Positions 50,396-58,892 of a stretch of 64,000 nt of DNA are shown piece by piece; positions within the stretch are counted from its first letter, which is position 1, and each line of letters starts with the position of its first letter. The DNA comes from Actinacidiphila guanduensis. GTDB taxonomy: Bacteria > Actinomycetota > Actinomycetes > Streptomycetales > Streptomycetaceae. The position numbers and the translations under genes are program-made. The notes beneath the pieces are model-generated. The model did no database searches. It worked only from the letters and a program-made list of their open reading frames with translations, and had not been told where the DNA came from. Location of the stretch: contig NZ_FNIE01000024.1 in the NCBI RefSeq assembly GCF_900103985.1, positions 1 through 64,000 of the forward strand, read 5' to 3'.

Positions 50396-51940
50396 GTGAA
50401 GGCCCGGATACCCGGCGTCGTGGGCGGTCTGCGGTTCCGCCTGGTGGTGGGCTTCGCGCTGGTGGCGGTGGTGGGCGTGCTCGGCACGGGGGCGCTCACC
50501 TTCCGCGAGGCGCGGGTCGGGGTGCTCCAGCAGAGCCAGGACATGGTGGTCGACCAGTTCCGCGACAGCGTCGACGCCCAGATCCCGGCCGCCGGCACCC
50601 CGCCCCAGCGGGACGGGCTGGCCGCGGTGGTCACCGACCTGGCCACGACCCACAGCTCCCAGCACTGGCGCGTGCTCGCCACCTACCGCGACCTGCGGGT
50701 CACCTCGCAGCCCGGCGACAGCTTCCCCGAGGTGACCGCGGCCCTGCGCAGGTCGGTGGACACCCGCTCGGTGGCGGTGTTCCAGCGGGTGCGCTCCGGC
50801 AGCGCCTCCGCCCTGGTGGTGGGCCTGCCCGTCACCTACGGGTACGGCACGGTGGCGCAGTCCAGTTCCGGGCTCGCCTTCTACCTGGTGGTGCCCCAGA
50901 CCGCCGAGCAGCGCTACGTGAGCGCGCTCGTCACGGCGATCGAGCGGGCGGCGGTGCCCGCGGTGTGCCTGGCGGTGCTGCTGGCGCTGCTCGTGGCGCG
51001 GGGGGTGCTGCGCCCGGTCCGTGCCCTGCGCGGGGCGACCCGCAGGATGGCGTCCGGCCACCTCGACACCCGGCTGACCGTCCAGGGGTCGGACGAACTC
51101 GCCGACTTGTCGCGGACGTTCAACGAGACGGCAGCCGCGCTGGAGCGCTCGGTGACGGAGCTGCGCCAGATGGAGGCGCAGGCCAGGCGGTTCGTCGCCG
51201 ACGTCTCCCACGAACTGCGCACCCCGCTGGCCGCGATGTCGGCGGTGACCGAGGTGCTGGACGACGAGGTGGCGCACCTGGAGCGCGGGACGGCCGAAGC
51301 GGTCCAGCTGATCAGCGGGGAGACCGGGCGGCTGGTGACGCTCGTCAACGACCTCATGGAGATCTCCCGCTTCGACGCCGGAGCGGCCGAACTCGCCCTG
51401 GACGAGATCGACCTGGCCGAGTCGGTGCGGCGCTCGCTGGCCGCCCGGGGCTGGCAGGAGCAGGTCGGGGCCGAACTGCCGCAGGCGCTGCGCGCAGTGG
51501 TGGACCCGCGGCGGCTGGACGTGGTGGTGGCCAACCTGGTCGGCAACGCCCTGCGGCACGGCGCCGCCCCGGTCACGGTCACCCTCACCGCCTATCAGGA
51601 GGCGGGCGGGGAGCCGTGGGCGCGGCTGGTGGTGGCCGACAGCGGGCCGGGCATCGCCCCGGAGGCGCTGCCGCACATCTTCGAGCGCTTCTACAAGGCG
51701 AGTTCGGCCCGGACCCGCAGCGCGAGCAGCGGCCTGGGCCTGGCGATCACCGCCGAGAACGTGGCGCTGCACGGAGGCCGGCTGCGGGCGGAGAACGGTC
51801 CCGGCGGCGCCGTGTTCACCGTCGAGCTGCCGTGCCGGCCGGGCGGGCGGAACGCGGACGACTGGGACGGCGCAGACGGCGTGGACGACGGAGAAGACGC
51901 GGAGGACGCGGACGGCCGCGGGAAGGCGGGGGCGCGGTGA
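50396..51940 (+). CDS. sensor histidine kinase with extracellular sensor and HAMP domain
   Basis: 514 residues. A helix at ~14-34 leads to a ~145-residue extracellular sensor region, a second helix (~183-203) and HAMP. HisKA follows, with the phospho-accepting His in FVADVSHELRTPLAAMSA. The ATPase domain has NLVGNALRHG (N box), ADSGPGIAPE (G1) and GLGLAIT (G2). An acidic Asp/Gly tail ends the protein. The stop overlaps the lipoprotein start (GTGA). Ligand is unknown. Confidence 0.92.
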   Translation: MKARIPGVVGGLRFRLVVGFALVAVVGVLGTGALTFREARVGVLQQSQDMVVDQFRDSVDAQIPAAGTPPQRDGLAAVVTDLATTHSSQHWRVLATYRDLRVTSQPGDSFPEVTAALRRSVDTRSVAVFQRVRSGSASALVVGLPVTYGYGTVAQSSSGLAFYLVVPQTAEQRYVSALVTAIERAAVPAVCLAVLLALLVARGVLRPVRALRGATRRMASGHLDTRLTVQGSDELADLSRTFNETAAALERSVTELRQMEAQARRFVADVSHELRTPLAAMSAVTEVLDDEVAHLERGTAEAVQLISGETGRLVTLVNDLMEISRFDAGAAELALDEIDLAESVRRSLAARGWQEQVGAELPQALRAVVDPRRLDVVVANLVGNALRHGAAPVTVTLTAYQEAGGEPWARLVVADSGPGIAPEALPHIFERFYKASSARTRSASSGLGLAITAENVALHGGRLRAENGPGGAVFTVELPCRPGGRNADDWDGADGVDDGEDAEDADGRGKAGAR

Positions 51941-52533
51941 ACCGGCGGCGGGCGATCCTCGGGGCCTGCGGGATCGCGGTGGGGGCGGCCCTGCTCGCGG
52001 GGTGCGGGGTGCCGACGACCGGGGTCGTGGACGTCGGGGCGCCCGCGACCGGCCTTCCGCAGCCGCCACCGGCGAGTGCCCTGGTGGTGGTCTACCTCGT
52101 GGCGGACGGGCACCTGGCCGCGGTGTGGCGGAAGGCACCGGGCGCGGCGGACCCCGCGGCCTGGGCCATGCGGCTGCTGTTCGCCGGGCCCTCCCCCGAG
52201 GAGGCCCGCAAGCATCTGACCACGCACCTGCCGCGGCCGCCCGGGACGGTCGAGGTGCAGGTGGACCGGAGTTCGATGACGGTGCGGCTGCCCTCCGGTG
52301 TGGCGGCGCCCGACGGGCTGGGGATGCAGCAGGTGGCGTGCACGGCCGCGGCGTTCCGCATGCCGGTCCCGACAGCGGCGCCCGGCGCCTCCGGTGGAGC
52401 GTCGGGCGCGGCTTCGGGGTCGGCCTCCCGCGCGGCCCAGGCGCGCTCGCGGCGCGTCACGGTCACCGGGACCGGCTGGAGCCGGGACGCGACCTGCACC
52501 TCGCCGTCTCTCGCCGCGCCACCGGCGGGCTGA
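51937..52533 (+). CDS. GerMN-domain lipoprotein
   Basis: 198 residues. The signal peptide ends ALLAGC|GVPTTG, a lipobox. The domain ALVVVYLVADGHLAAVWRK...LLFAGPSPEEARKHLTTHLP is of the GerMN type found in spore-germination and LpqB-like proteins. The gene overlaps the kinase stop by 4 nt, so it is probably an accessory of the two-component system, acting on its sensor domain at the outer membrane face. The last ~60 residues are Ala/Gly/Ser-rich. Confidence 0.82.
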   Translation: MNRRRAILGACGIAVGAALLAGCGVPTTGVVDVGAPATGLPQPPPASALVVVYLVADGHLAAVWRKAPGAADPAAWAMRLLFAGPSPEEARKHLTTHLPRPPGTVEVQVDRSSMTVRLPSGVAAPDGLGMQQVACTAAAFRMPVPTAAPGASGGASGAASGSASRAAQARSRRVTVTGTGWSRDATCTSPSLAAPPAG

Positions 52534-52667
52534 GCGCGGGCCGCGCCCGTCGGCCGGCGGGGCGGCCGGATTGCATCGGTCGGGCGCGCGGCGGCGGTCC
52601 TTCCGGTGGGAAGTCCCGGCCGATGGAGTCACCATGGTCGGGGGTCACTTCGGCGGTGGGAGCAGCC

Positions 52668-53597
52668 ATGGTCGGTCGGCGGGTGCTCGTGGCGGGGATA
52701 TCGGCTGTGCTCGCGCTGGTGGCGGCCGCGTGCACGCCGAACGCGGGCGGCGGCCCGTCGCGGACCACCGGGCCGTCCCGCTCGGTGCTGACCGGCGAGC
52801 CGGGGGCGGCGGGGCGCGTGCTCGCGGTGAAGATCGACAACGTGGCGGCGGCGCGGCCGCAGACGGGGCTCAACGACGCCGACCTGGTGTACGCGATCGA
52901 GGTCGAGGGCGGCCTGTCGCGGCTGATGGCGGTCTTCGACGACACGCACCTGCCGTCGGTCGTCGGCCCCGTGCGCAGCGCCCGCGAGACCGACCTGCAG
53001 CTGCTGGCCGCCTACAACCACCCGGCGCTGGCGTTCTCCGGCGCCCAGAGCAAGCTGCTGCCGGTACTCAAGAACAGCGACGAGATCGTCGCCCGCACCG
53101 GCGGCACGGCGTTCTTCCGCTCCCCGGACCGCCCGGCCCCGCACAACGAGTACCTGCGCACGAAGGGGCTGACGGACGGCGCGGGCACGGCCAAGGACAT
53201 CGGGCTGACCTTCGCCGCAGCCGTGCCCGCGGGCGGCACCGCCCGCACCGGCGCTTCGGCGGCCATGCCCGCGGCCCGGTTCTCCTTCACCTGGTCCGGC
53301 GGGAGCTACCGGGTGGCGATGGACGGCACCCGCTCGCCGTGGACGGCCGACAACGTGATCGTCCAGCACGTCCAGGTCAAGGAGTCGCAGTACCACAGCC
53401 GCACCGGCTTCGTGCCCTTCTCGCAGACGGTCGGGCAGGGGCAGGCGCTGCTGCTGCGCGACGGGCGGGCCTGGCAGCTGCGCTGGGACCGGCCGGCCGC
53501 GCAGGACGGCACGTCGTTCACGCTGGACGGCAAGGCGGTGCCGCTGCATCCGGGGCGCACCTGGATCGTGCTGGAGCCCGAGCGCGCGTCCTCGTGA
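52668..53597 (+). CDS. DUF3048-family lipoprotein (YerB-like)
   Basis: 309 residues from ATG 52668 with GGTGGGAG upstream; an ATG at 52623 would add 15 residues before the signal peptide. The lipobox is LVAAAC|TPN. The mature part has the DUF3048 hallmarks VLAVKIDNVAAARPQTGLNDADLVYAIEVEGG, VVGPVRSARETDLQLL and the C-terminal SQYHSRTGFVPFSQTVGQGQ. It is a cell-surface protein of unknown role. It follows the GerMN gene after 134 nt and may share its envelope function. Confidence 0.88.
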   Translation: MVGRRVLVAGISAVLALVAAACTPNAGGGPSRTTGPSRSVLTGEPGAAGRVLAVKIDNVAAARPQTGLNDADLVYAIEVEGGLSRLMAVFDDTHLPSVVGPVRSARETDLQLLAAYNHPALAFSGAQSKLLPVLKNSDEIVARTGGTAFFRSPDRPAPHNEYLRTKGLTDGAGTAKDIGLTFAAAVPAGGTARTGASAAMPAARFSFTWSGGSYRVAMDGTRSPWTADNVIVQHVQVKESQYHSRTGFVPFSQTVGQGQALLLRDGRAWQLRWDRPAAQDGTSFTLDGKAVPLHPGRTWIVLEPERASS

Positions 53598-53605
53598 CCG
53601 CCGGT

Positions 53606-53663
53606 TGAGTCGGCGGGTTCCAGCCGCCGGTTTCAGTCGCCGGTTTCAGCCGCCGGGTTTCAG
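53606..53663. repeat. short direct repeats between convergent genes
   Basis: About four imperfect copies of a ~14-base unit (GCCGCCGGTTTCAG and variants) fill the 62-nt space between the DUF3048 stop and the sigma factor stop; the last copy includes the sigma stop codon. No long hairpin is visible, so their role in termination is unclear. Confidence 0.6.
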
Positions 53664-54934
53664 TCCAGGTAGCCGCGCAGCTGCTGGGCGTAGGTGTGGT
53701 CGCGGAGCTTGCCGAGGGTCTTGGACTCGATCTGGCGGATGCGCTCGCGGGTGACGCCGAAGAGGCTGCCGATCTCCTCCAGGGTGCGCGGGCGCCCGTC
53801 GGCGAGGCCGTAGCGCAGCTGCACCACGCGCCGCTCGCGCTCGCCGAGGGTGGAGAGCACCGCCTCCAGGTGCTCGCGCAGCAGCAGGAAGGCGGCGGAC
53901 TCGACGGGCGAGGCGGCGTCGCCGTCCTCGATGAGGTCGCCGAGCGCGACGTCGTCCTCCTCGCCGACCGGGGCGTGCAGCGAGACGGGTTCCTGGGCGA
54001 GCCGCAGCACCTCGGCGACACGCTCGACGGGCAGGCCGAGCTGGGCGGCGACCTCCTCCAACGTCGGCTCGCAGCCGCGCTCCTGGAGCAGCCGGCGCTG
54101 CATCCGCACCACCCGGTTGATCAGCTCCACCACGTGGACGGGGACCCGTATGGTGCGGGCCTGGTCGGCCAGCGCCCGGGACATCGCCTGCCGGATCCAC
54201 CAGGTGGCGTAGGTGGAGAACTTGTAGCCGCGGGCGTAGTCGAACTTCTCCACCGCGCGGATCAGGCCGAGATTGCCCTCCTGCACCAGGTCCAGCATGG
54301 TCAGGCCGCGCCCGATGTACCGTTTCGCCACCGAGACCACCAGCCGCAGGTTCGCCTCGATCAGCCGCCGCTTGGCGACACGGCCCTGCACGACCAGCCG
54401 GTCCAGGTCGACCGCGAGCCGGGAGTCCAGATCGGGAAAGGCGGCCAGCCGCTCCTCGGCGAACAGGCCCGCCTCGACCTGCCGGGCCAGCTCCACCTCG
54501 CCCTCGGCGGTGAGCAGCGGGATGCGGCCGATCTCGCGCAGGTACTGGCGGAACAGGTCGGCCGACGGTCCGGCGGTGTCGGCGCGGGTGGGGCGGCGGC
54601 CGGGTACGGGTGCGGGCTCACCGTCGAGGTCGGAAGCGGAGCCGGGGGCCGGGTCGCCGTCGAGGTCGGGGACGAGGTCCGGAACCAGGTCGGGGGCCGG
54701 CGCGGTGACAGGGTCGAGGGCGTCGGCGTCCGGCACGAGCCCCGGCAGGGCGGCCGCACCGGGCACGCCGCCGGGAGCGTACGGGTCGTCCTCCCGCTCG
54801 TCCGCCCGGCGCTGGCCGGGGACCCGGGGCACGGCGAGCGGGGCCGGCGGGGCGGGGGCCGGCAGTATGGCGGCGGCCGCGCCGGCGAGGGCGGGCAGCT
54901 CGGTCGGGACGGTGGTCTGGGCTTGGGTCTGCAC
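53660..54934 (-). CDS. sigma-70 group 1/2 RNA polymerase sigma factor (HrdB/HrdA-like)
   Basis: 424 residues from GTG 54934, with GGAGG upstream. The first ~125 residues are acidic and low-complexity ([13 protein letters not shown]). Region 1.2 starts at [16 protein letters not shown], regions 2.1-2.4 include [36 protein letters not shown] and [19 protein letters not shown], and region 4.2 reads [20 protein letters not shown]. It should recognise housekeeping-type promoters. Length and neighbours suggest an alternative principal-like (Hrd) factor rather than the essential HrdB, which has a longer N-terminal region. It stands convergent to the DUF3048 gene. Confidence 0.9.
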   Translation of the reverse strand: MQTQAQTTVPTELPALAGAAAAILPAPAPPAPLAVPRVPGQRRADEREDDPYAPGGVPGAAALPGLVPDADALDPVTAPAPDLVPDLVPDLDGDPAPGSASDLDGEPAPVPGRRPTRADTAGPSADLFRQYLREIGRIPLLTAEGEVELARQVEAGLFAEERLAAFPDLDSRLAVDLDRLVVQGRVAKRRLIEANLRLVVSVAKRYIGRGLTMLDLVQEGNLGLIRAVEKFDYARGYKFSTYATWWIRQAMSRALADQARTIRVPVHVVELINRVVRMQRRLLQERGCEPTLEEVAAQLGLPVERVAEVLRLAQEPVSLHAPVGEEDDVALGDLIEDGDAASPVESAAFLLLREHLEAVLSTLGERERRVVQLRYGLADGRPRTLEEIGSLFGVTRERIRQIESKTLGKLRDHTYAQQLRGYLD

Positions 54935-55183
54935 GGAAGCGACCTCCGCGGTGAGCGCGTCGTTGGGCTCGGAGGGGACTCGGCGCCGTCAGCCAGTGTG
55001 ACCCACGACGCGCCTCCGCCACGAGGGTCGTGCGCCCCCTTTTTCACGCCACGTCACCGCGCGCGTCCGTGCCGTGACGCATGTGCCCGCGGCGGTTACC
55101 CCCCGCACACCCGCCCGCGTCGTCGTACCCCCCGCGCCGGCCCCTTGCCGTGCGCCTTCGTACGGCGGCCCCGGCCGGGTGCC

Positions 55184-55804
55184 TCAGAGCAGGCCGTGGC
55201 GCATGGCGCTGGTGACCGCGGCCGTGCGGTCGGCCACGCCGAGCTTGCCGAAGGCGCGCAGCAGGTGGGTCTTGACGGTGGACTCGCCGATGAACAGGCG
55301 GCGGCCGATCTCGGCGTTGGTGCAGCCCTCGGCGACCAGCCGCAGCACGGCCGTCTCGCGCGAGGACAGCCTCGGCCGCTCGGTGCGGGCGCGCATCCGG
55401 TCCACCAGGCGGGCCGCGACCGAGGGGGCGAGCACGGTCTCGCCGCGGGCGGCGGCGCGGACCGCCTCGGCGAGTTCGGCCCGGGCCACGTCCTTGAGCA
55501 GGTAGCCGGCCGCGCCCGCCTCGACGGCCCGCAGGATGTCGCCGTCCGACTCGTAGGTGGTCAGCACGACGACCCGGCAGGGCAGCCCGGCCGCGGTCAT
55601 CCGCTCGGTGGACTCCGCTCCCCCGCCGCCGGGCATCCGCAGGTCCATCAGCACGATGTCGGGCAGCAGGGCCGCGGCCAGCGCCTCGGCCTGCGGGCCG
55701 CTCCCGGCCTCCCCCACGACCTCCAGGTCCGGTTCCGCGCCCAGCATCGCGGCCAGGCCCTGCCGGACGACCGGATGGTCGTCGGCGAGCAGCACCCGGA
55801 TCAC
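55184..55804 (-). CDS. NarL/FixJ-type response regulator
   Basis: 206 residues. The receiver domain has VLLADDHPVVRQGL, IVLMDLRMPG (phospho-Asp) and LLKDVARAEL (switch Lys). A LuxR-type helix-turn-helix follows: LSSRETAVLRLVAEGCTNAEI and FIGESTVKTHL. GTG 55804 overlaps the kinase stop (GTGA). Last gene of an ATPase-permease-kinase-regulator operon, it probably activates that exporter operon. The 249-nt space to the sigma gene shows no strong feature. Confidence 0.92.
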   Translation of the reverse strand: MIRVLLADDHPVVRQGLAAMLGAEPDLEVVGEAGSGPQAEALAAALLPDIVLMDLRMPGGGGAESTERMTAAGLPCRVVVLTTYESDGDILRAVEAGAAGYLLKDVARAELAEAVRAAARGETVLAPSVAARLVDRMRARTERPRLSSRETAVLRLVAEGCTNAEIGRRLFIGESTVKTHLLRAFGKLGVADRTAAVTSAMRHGLL

Positions 55805-57021
55805 CGGGCGGCGTCCACAGGCAGCACCACGGACACGGTCACCCCCTTCCCCGCCTCGGCGGACACCTGCGCCCGCCCACCCAACTCCGCGGCCCTGGCC
55901 CGCAGTCCGGGCAGCCCGTAGCCGGGCCCGGGGGCCGCGGAGCCGTCGAAACCGCATCCTTCGTCCCGCACGGTGACGGCCAGCTCCTCTTCGCCGTAGG
56001 CGAGTTCAAGGGCGACCGGAACGGCGTGGCCGGCATGGCGGCGGACGTTGGCCAGCGCCTCCTGGCAGGTCCGCAGGGCGACGACCTCGACGGCGGGCGG
56101 CAGGGCCCGGACCACCCCGGTGACATCGACCGCGGCCGGGGCCCCGGACTGCTCCGCGTGCCGCGCGGCCAGCCGCCGCACCGCGTCGGGCAGCGATCCG
56201 GCCGCGAGGTCGGCGGGGGCACCGCCGGCCACCAGCGCACGGGCCTCGGCGAGGTTCTCCCGGGCCGTGCGGTCCATCAACTCCAGGTGCACGCGGGCCT
56301 GTTCCAGGTCGCGGTCCAGCTCCGAGAGCACGGCCTGGCTCAGCATGAGCAGGCTGGTGAAGCCCTGCGCGAGGGTGTCGTGGATCTCCCGGGCGAGCCG
56401 CTCGCGCTCGGCGAGAGCGCCGCGCTCGGCGGACAGCCGGGCCACCCCCTCGCGGCTCGCCTCCAACTCCGCGAGAATCTCCGCCCGTTCGCTGCTCTGC
56501 TCGATGATGCGGATGATCCAGCTGCCGAACACCAGCGAGAACACCAAGGTGGCCACCGCGGTCAGCGACGTGTAGTACAGGACGTGCTCCTCGGGCCGCC
56601 ACAGCAGCGCCCACCCCGCCACCGGCACCACGTTGACGACGGCGCCGGCGACCAGAGCGGCCCGCAGCCGCAGCACCATGAAGCACTGCGGCACCAACGC
56701 GAAGGTCCCCAGCCGCAGTTCGGCGACGAGCGAGGCCGCCACCGCGAACACCGCGACGAGGACGGCGATGTAGCGGGCAGCGGCCCGGCCGTCCACGGCC
56801 GGCGCGACCAGCACCGGCCGCCCGGCCGCCAGGTACCAGGGCACCAGCAGCGCGAAGAGCCCCACCGCGGTGAGCCGGACCGGCTCGCCCGGCCGGTCGG
56901 CGGCCAGGCCGAAGAGCGCGGTGGCCACCCAGGACACCGCGAAGTAGCAGTCCCACAGCAGGAACGGGCCCTCCCAGACGTGCTTGCCGCCGGCCGCGGC
57001 ACCAGCCCCGTCAGCGCTCAC
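55801..57021 (-). CDS. NarL-type sensor histidine kinase (HisKA_3), multi-helix membrane sensor
   Basis: 406 residues. About six hydrophobic segments occupy ~15-180 with no large extracellular loop, so it senses within the membrane. The HisKA_3 dimerisation helix has ERERLAREIHDTLAQGFTSLL (phospho-His), and the ATPase domain CQEALANVRRHA and DEGCGFDGS, ending GYGLPGLRARAAELGG. The start (GTG 57021) overlaps the permease stop. Placement directly after the ABC genes suggests it senses the exported compound or membrane stress. Confidence 0.9.
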   Translation of the reverse strand: MSADGAGAAAGGKHVWEGPFLLWDCYFAVSWVATALFGLAADRPGEPVRLTAVGLFALLVPWYLAAGRPVLVAPAVDGRAAARYIAVLVAVFAVAASLVAELRLGTFALVPQCFMVLRLRAALVAGAVVNVVPVAGWALLWRPEEHVLYYTSLTAVATLVFSLVFGSWIIRIIEQSSERAEILAELEASREGVARLSAERGALAERERLAREIHDTLAQGFTSLLMLSQAVLSELDRDLEQARVHLELMDRTARENLAEARALVAGGAPADLAAGSLPDAVRRLAARHAEQSGAPAAVDVTGVVRALPPAVEVVALRTCQEALANVRRHAGHAVPVALELAYGEEELAVTVRDEGCGFDGSAAPGPGYGLPGLRARAAELGGRAQVSAEAGKGVTVSVVLPVDAAR

Positions 57022-57863
57022 TCGTCCCGCCCGCGCCACCGGAAGGTCAGCAGGCACAGCACCAGCCCTCCCACGCACCACGCCCCGAGCACCAGGGCGA
57101 TCCGCCCGTACTCCCAACTGCCCGCCGGCTCCATCGCGGCGGCCGCCGACGGCAGGAACACCCCGCGCAGCCCCTGGCAGAGCCACTTCAGCGGGAAGAG
57201 CGACCCGACGGTGAGCATCCAGCGTGGCACGGTGGTCACCAGGATGTAGACCCCTGAGATGAACTCCAGCACCAGGAAGGGCAGGACGACCACCGAGGTG
57301 GCGCTGCGAGCGGAGCGCGGCACGCTGCTGATGGCGATGCCGAGCAGCGCGCAGCCGGTGATGCCGAGCACGAAGATCCAGCCGAAGGTGAGCCAGCCGG
57401 TGACGTCCGAGGGCAGGTCCACCCCGTAGACGACCGTGCCGAACGCCAGCAGCAGCGCGGTCTCCAGCAGACCGGTGACCAGCACCAGCCAGATCTTGCC
57501 GAGGAAGTACGCGGCCGGCGGCATCGGGGTGCTGCGCAGCCGGCGCAGCACCTTCTGCTCGCGCTCCACCGCGATGGACACCCCGAGCGACTGGAAGCTG
57601 GTGGACATGATCCCGGCGGCGGTCATGGACGCCACGTAGTACTGCGAGGCCGTGGCACCGGTGCCGGCCATGCGGTCGTGGAAGATCGAGGCGAACAGGA
57701 AGAGGAAGACGATCGGGAACGCGAAGGTGAAGACCACCTGGTCGCGCATCCGGAAGAACAGCCGCACCTCCATCGCGCCGCGGGACAGTCCCAACCGCCA
57801 GGCGCCCGGCAGCCGTTCGTCCGCGCCCGCGGGGGTGGCCAGCACCGCGCCGGCGGCGGTCAC
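57018..57863 (-). CDS. ABC-2 type exporter permease
   Basis: 281 residues. Six helices are readable, beginning MRDQVVFTFAFPIVFLFLFASIF. The middle ISSVPRSARSATSVVVLPFLVLEFISGVYI is the conserved ABC-2 region. GTG 57863 overlaps the ATPase stop (GTGA). With the ATPase it forms a DrrAB-like drug or lipid exporter. Confidence 0.9.
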   Translation of the reverse strand: MTAAGAVLATPAGADERLPGAWRLGLSRGAMEVRLFFRMRDQVVFTFAFPIVFLFLFASIFHDRMAGTGATASQYYVASMTAAGIMSTSFQSLGVSIAVEREQKVLRRLRSTPMPPAAYFLGKIWLVLVTGLLETALLLAFGTVVYGVDLPSDVTGWLTFGWIFVLGITGCALLGIAISSVPRSARSATSVVVLPFLVLEFISGVYILVTTVPRWMLTVGSLFPLKWLCQGLRGVFLPSAAAAMEPAGSWEYGRIALVLGAWCVGGLVLCLLTFRWRGRDE

Positions 57864-58738
57864 CGTGCCACCTCCCCGGCCTCGCCCGCGGCACCGGCGT
57901 GGCCGATCAACCGCAGGTAGACGTCCTCCAACGTCGGCCTGCTCACCCGCAGTCCGGGCACCTCGCCGCCGAACCGAGCGGCCAGCGCGGCCACTTCGGC
58001 GGTCGGCGTCGCCGTGACGATCTCGCCCGACGAGCCGTCGGCGTTCGTCCAGCGCACCCGCGCCGGCGCCTGCGCCCGGCCGCCGAGCGTCGCCGGCTCC
58101 CCCACCGCCCGCACCCGCCCGGCCGAGATCACCGCGAGCCGGTCGGCCAGTTCCTCGGCCTCCTCCAGATAGTGCGTGGTGAGCACGATCGTCGTGCCCT
58201 CGGCCGCCAGCGCGCGGATCAGCGACCAGAACTGCCGCCTGGCCACCGGGTCGAAGCCCGTCGTCGGCTCGTCGAGCAGCAGCAACTCGGGCCGGCCGAT
58301 CACACCCAGCGCCACATCCAGCCGCCGCCGCTGCCCGCCGGACAGGTGCTTGGCGCGCACGCCCGCCCGCTCCTGCAGGCCGACCAGCGCGATCACCTCG
58401 CCCGGGTCGCGCGGCCGCGGGTAGTAGCCGGCGAAGTGCCGCACGATCTCCGCCACGGTCATCTCCTCGGCCGCGGACTCGTCCTGCCACACCACCCCGA
58501 TCCGCGCCTGCCAGCCGCGCCCCGCCCGCGCCGGGTCCTCGCCCAGCACCGCCACCTCGCCGCCGTCGCGGCCGCGGTGGCCCAGCAGGATGCCCACCGT
58601 CGTGCTCTTGCCGGCCCCATTGGGCCCCAGGATCCCGAACACCTCGCCCCTGCGGATGTCCAGATCCACCCCGTCCACCGCGGCGACCGCGCCGTACCTC
58701 TTGCGCAGCCCCCGTACCCGTACCGCGTGTTCCGTCAT
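57860..58738 (-). CDS. ABC-2 type exporter ATPase (DrrA/CcmA-like)
   Basis: 292 residues. Walker A GPNGAGKST, signature LSGGQRRRLDVA, Walker B LLLLDEPTTGFD and the H-loop TTHYLEEAEELAD are all intact. The C-terminal ~70 residues match the DrrA-type extension (PTLEDVYLRLIG). It starts the four-gene operon at ATG 58738. It should power the permease encoded next; substrate unknown. Confidence 0.93.
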   Translation of the reverse strand: MTEHAVRVRGLRKRYGAVAAVDGVDLDIRRGEVFGILGPNGAGKSTTVGILLGHRGRDGGEVAVLGEDPARAGRGWQARIGVVWQDESAAEEMTVAEIVRHFAGYYPRPRDPGEVIALVGLQERAGVRAKHLSGGQRRRLDVALGVIGRPELLLLDEPTTGFDPVARRQFWSLIRALAAEGTTIVLTTHYLEEAEELADRLAVISAGRVRAVGEPATLGGRAQAPARVRWTNADGSSGEIVTATPTAEVAALAARFGGEVPGLRVSRPTLEDVYLRLIGHAGAAGEAGEVAR

Positions 58739-58892
58739 ACGGCCCAGACTCCCGCGCTCTGCGCGGCTGCCGCGTCGACCGGGCGGACCCGGCGGTGTCC
58801 CCCGATCGGTGGACACCCACCCCCCCGGGCCCACGCGGGGACGTGCCGGCGGGACCTCCGACTCCACGGCACCGGACGGCACGTGCGCCCGC

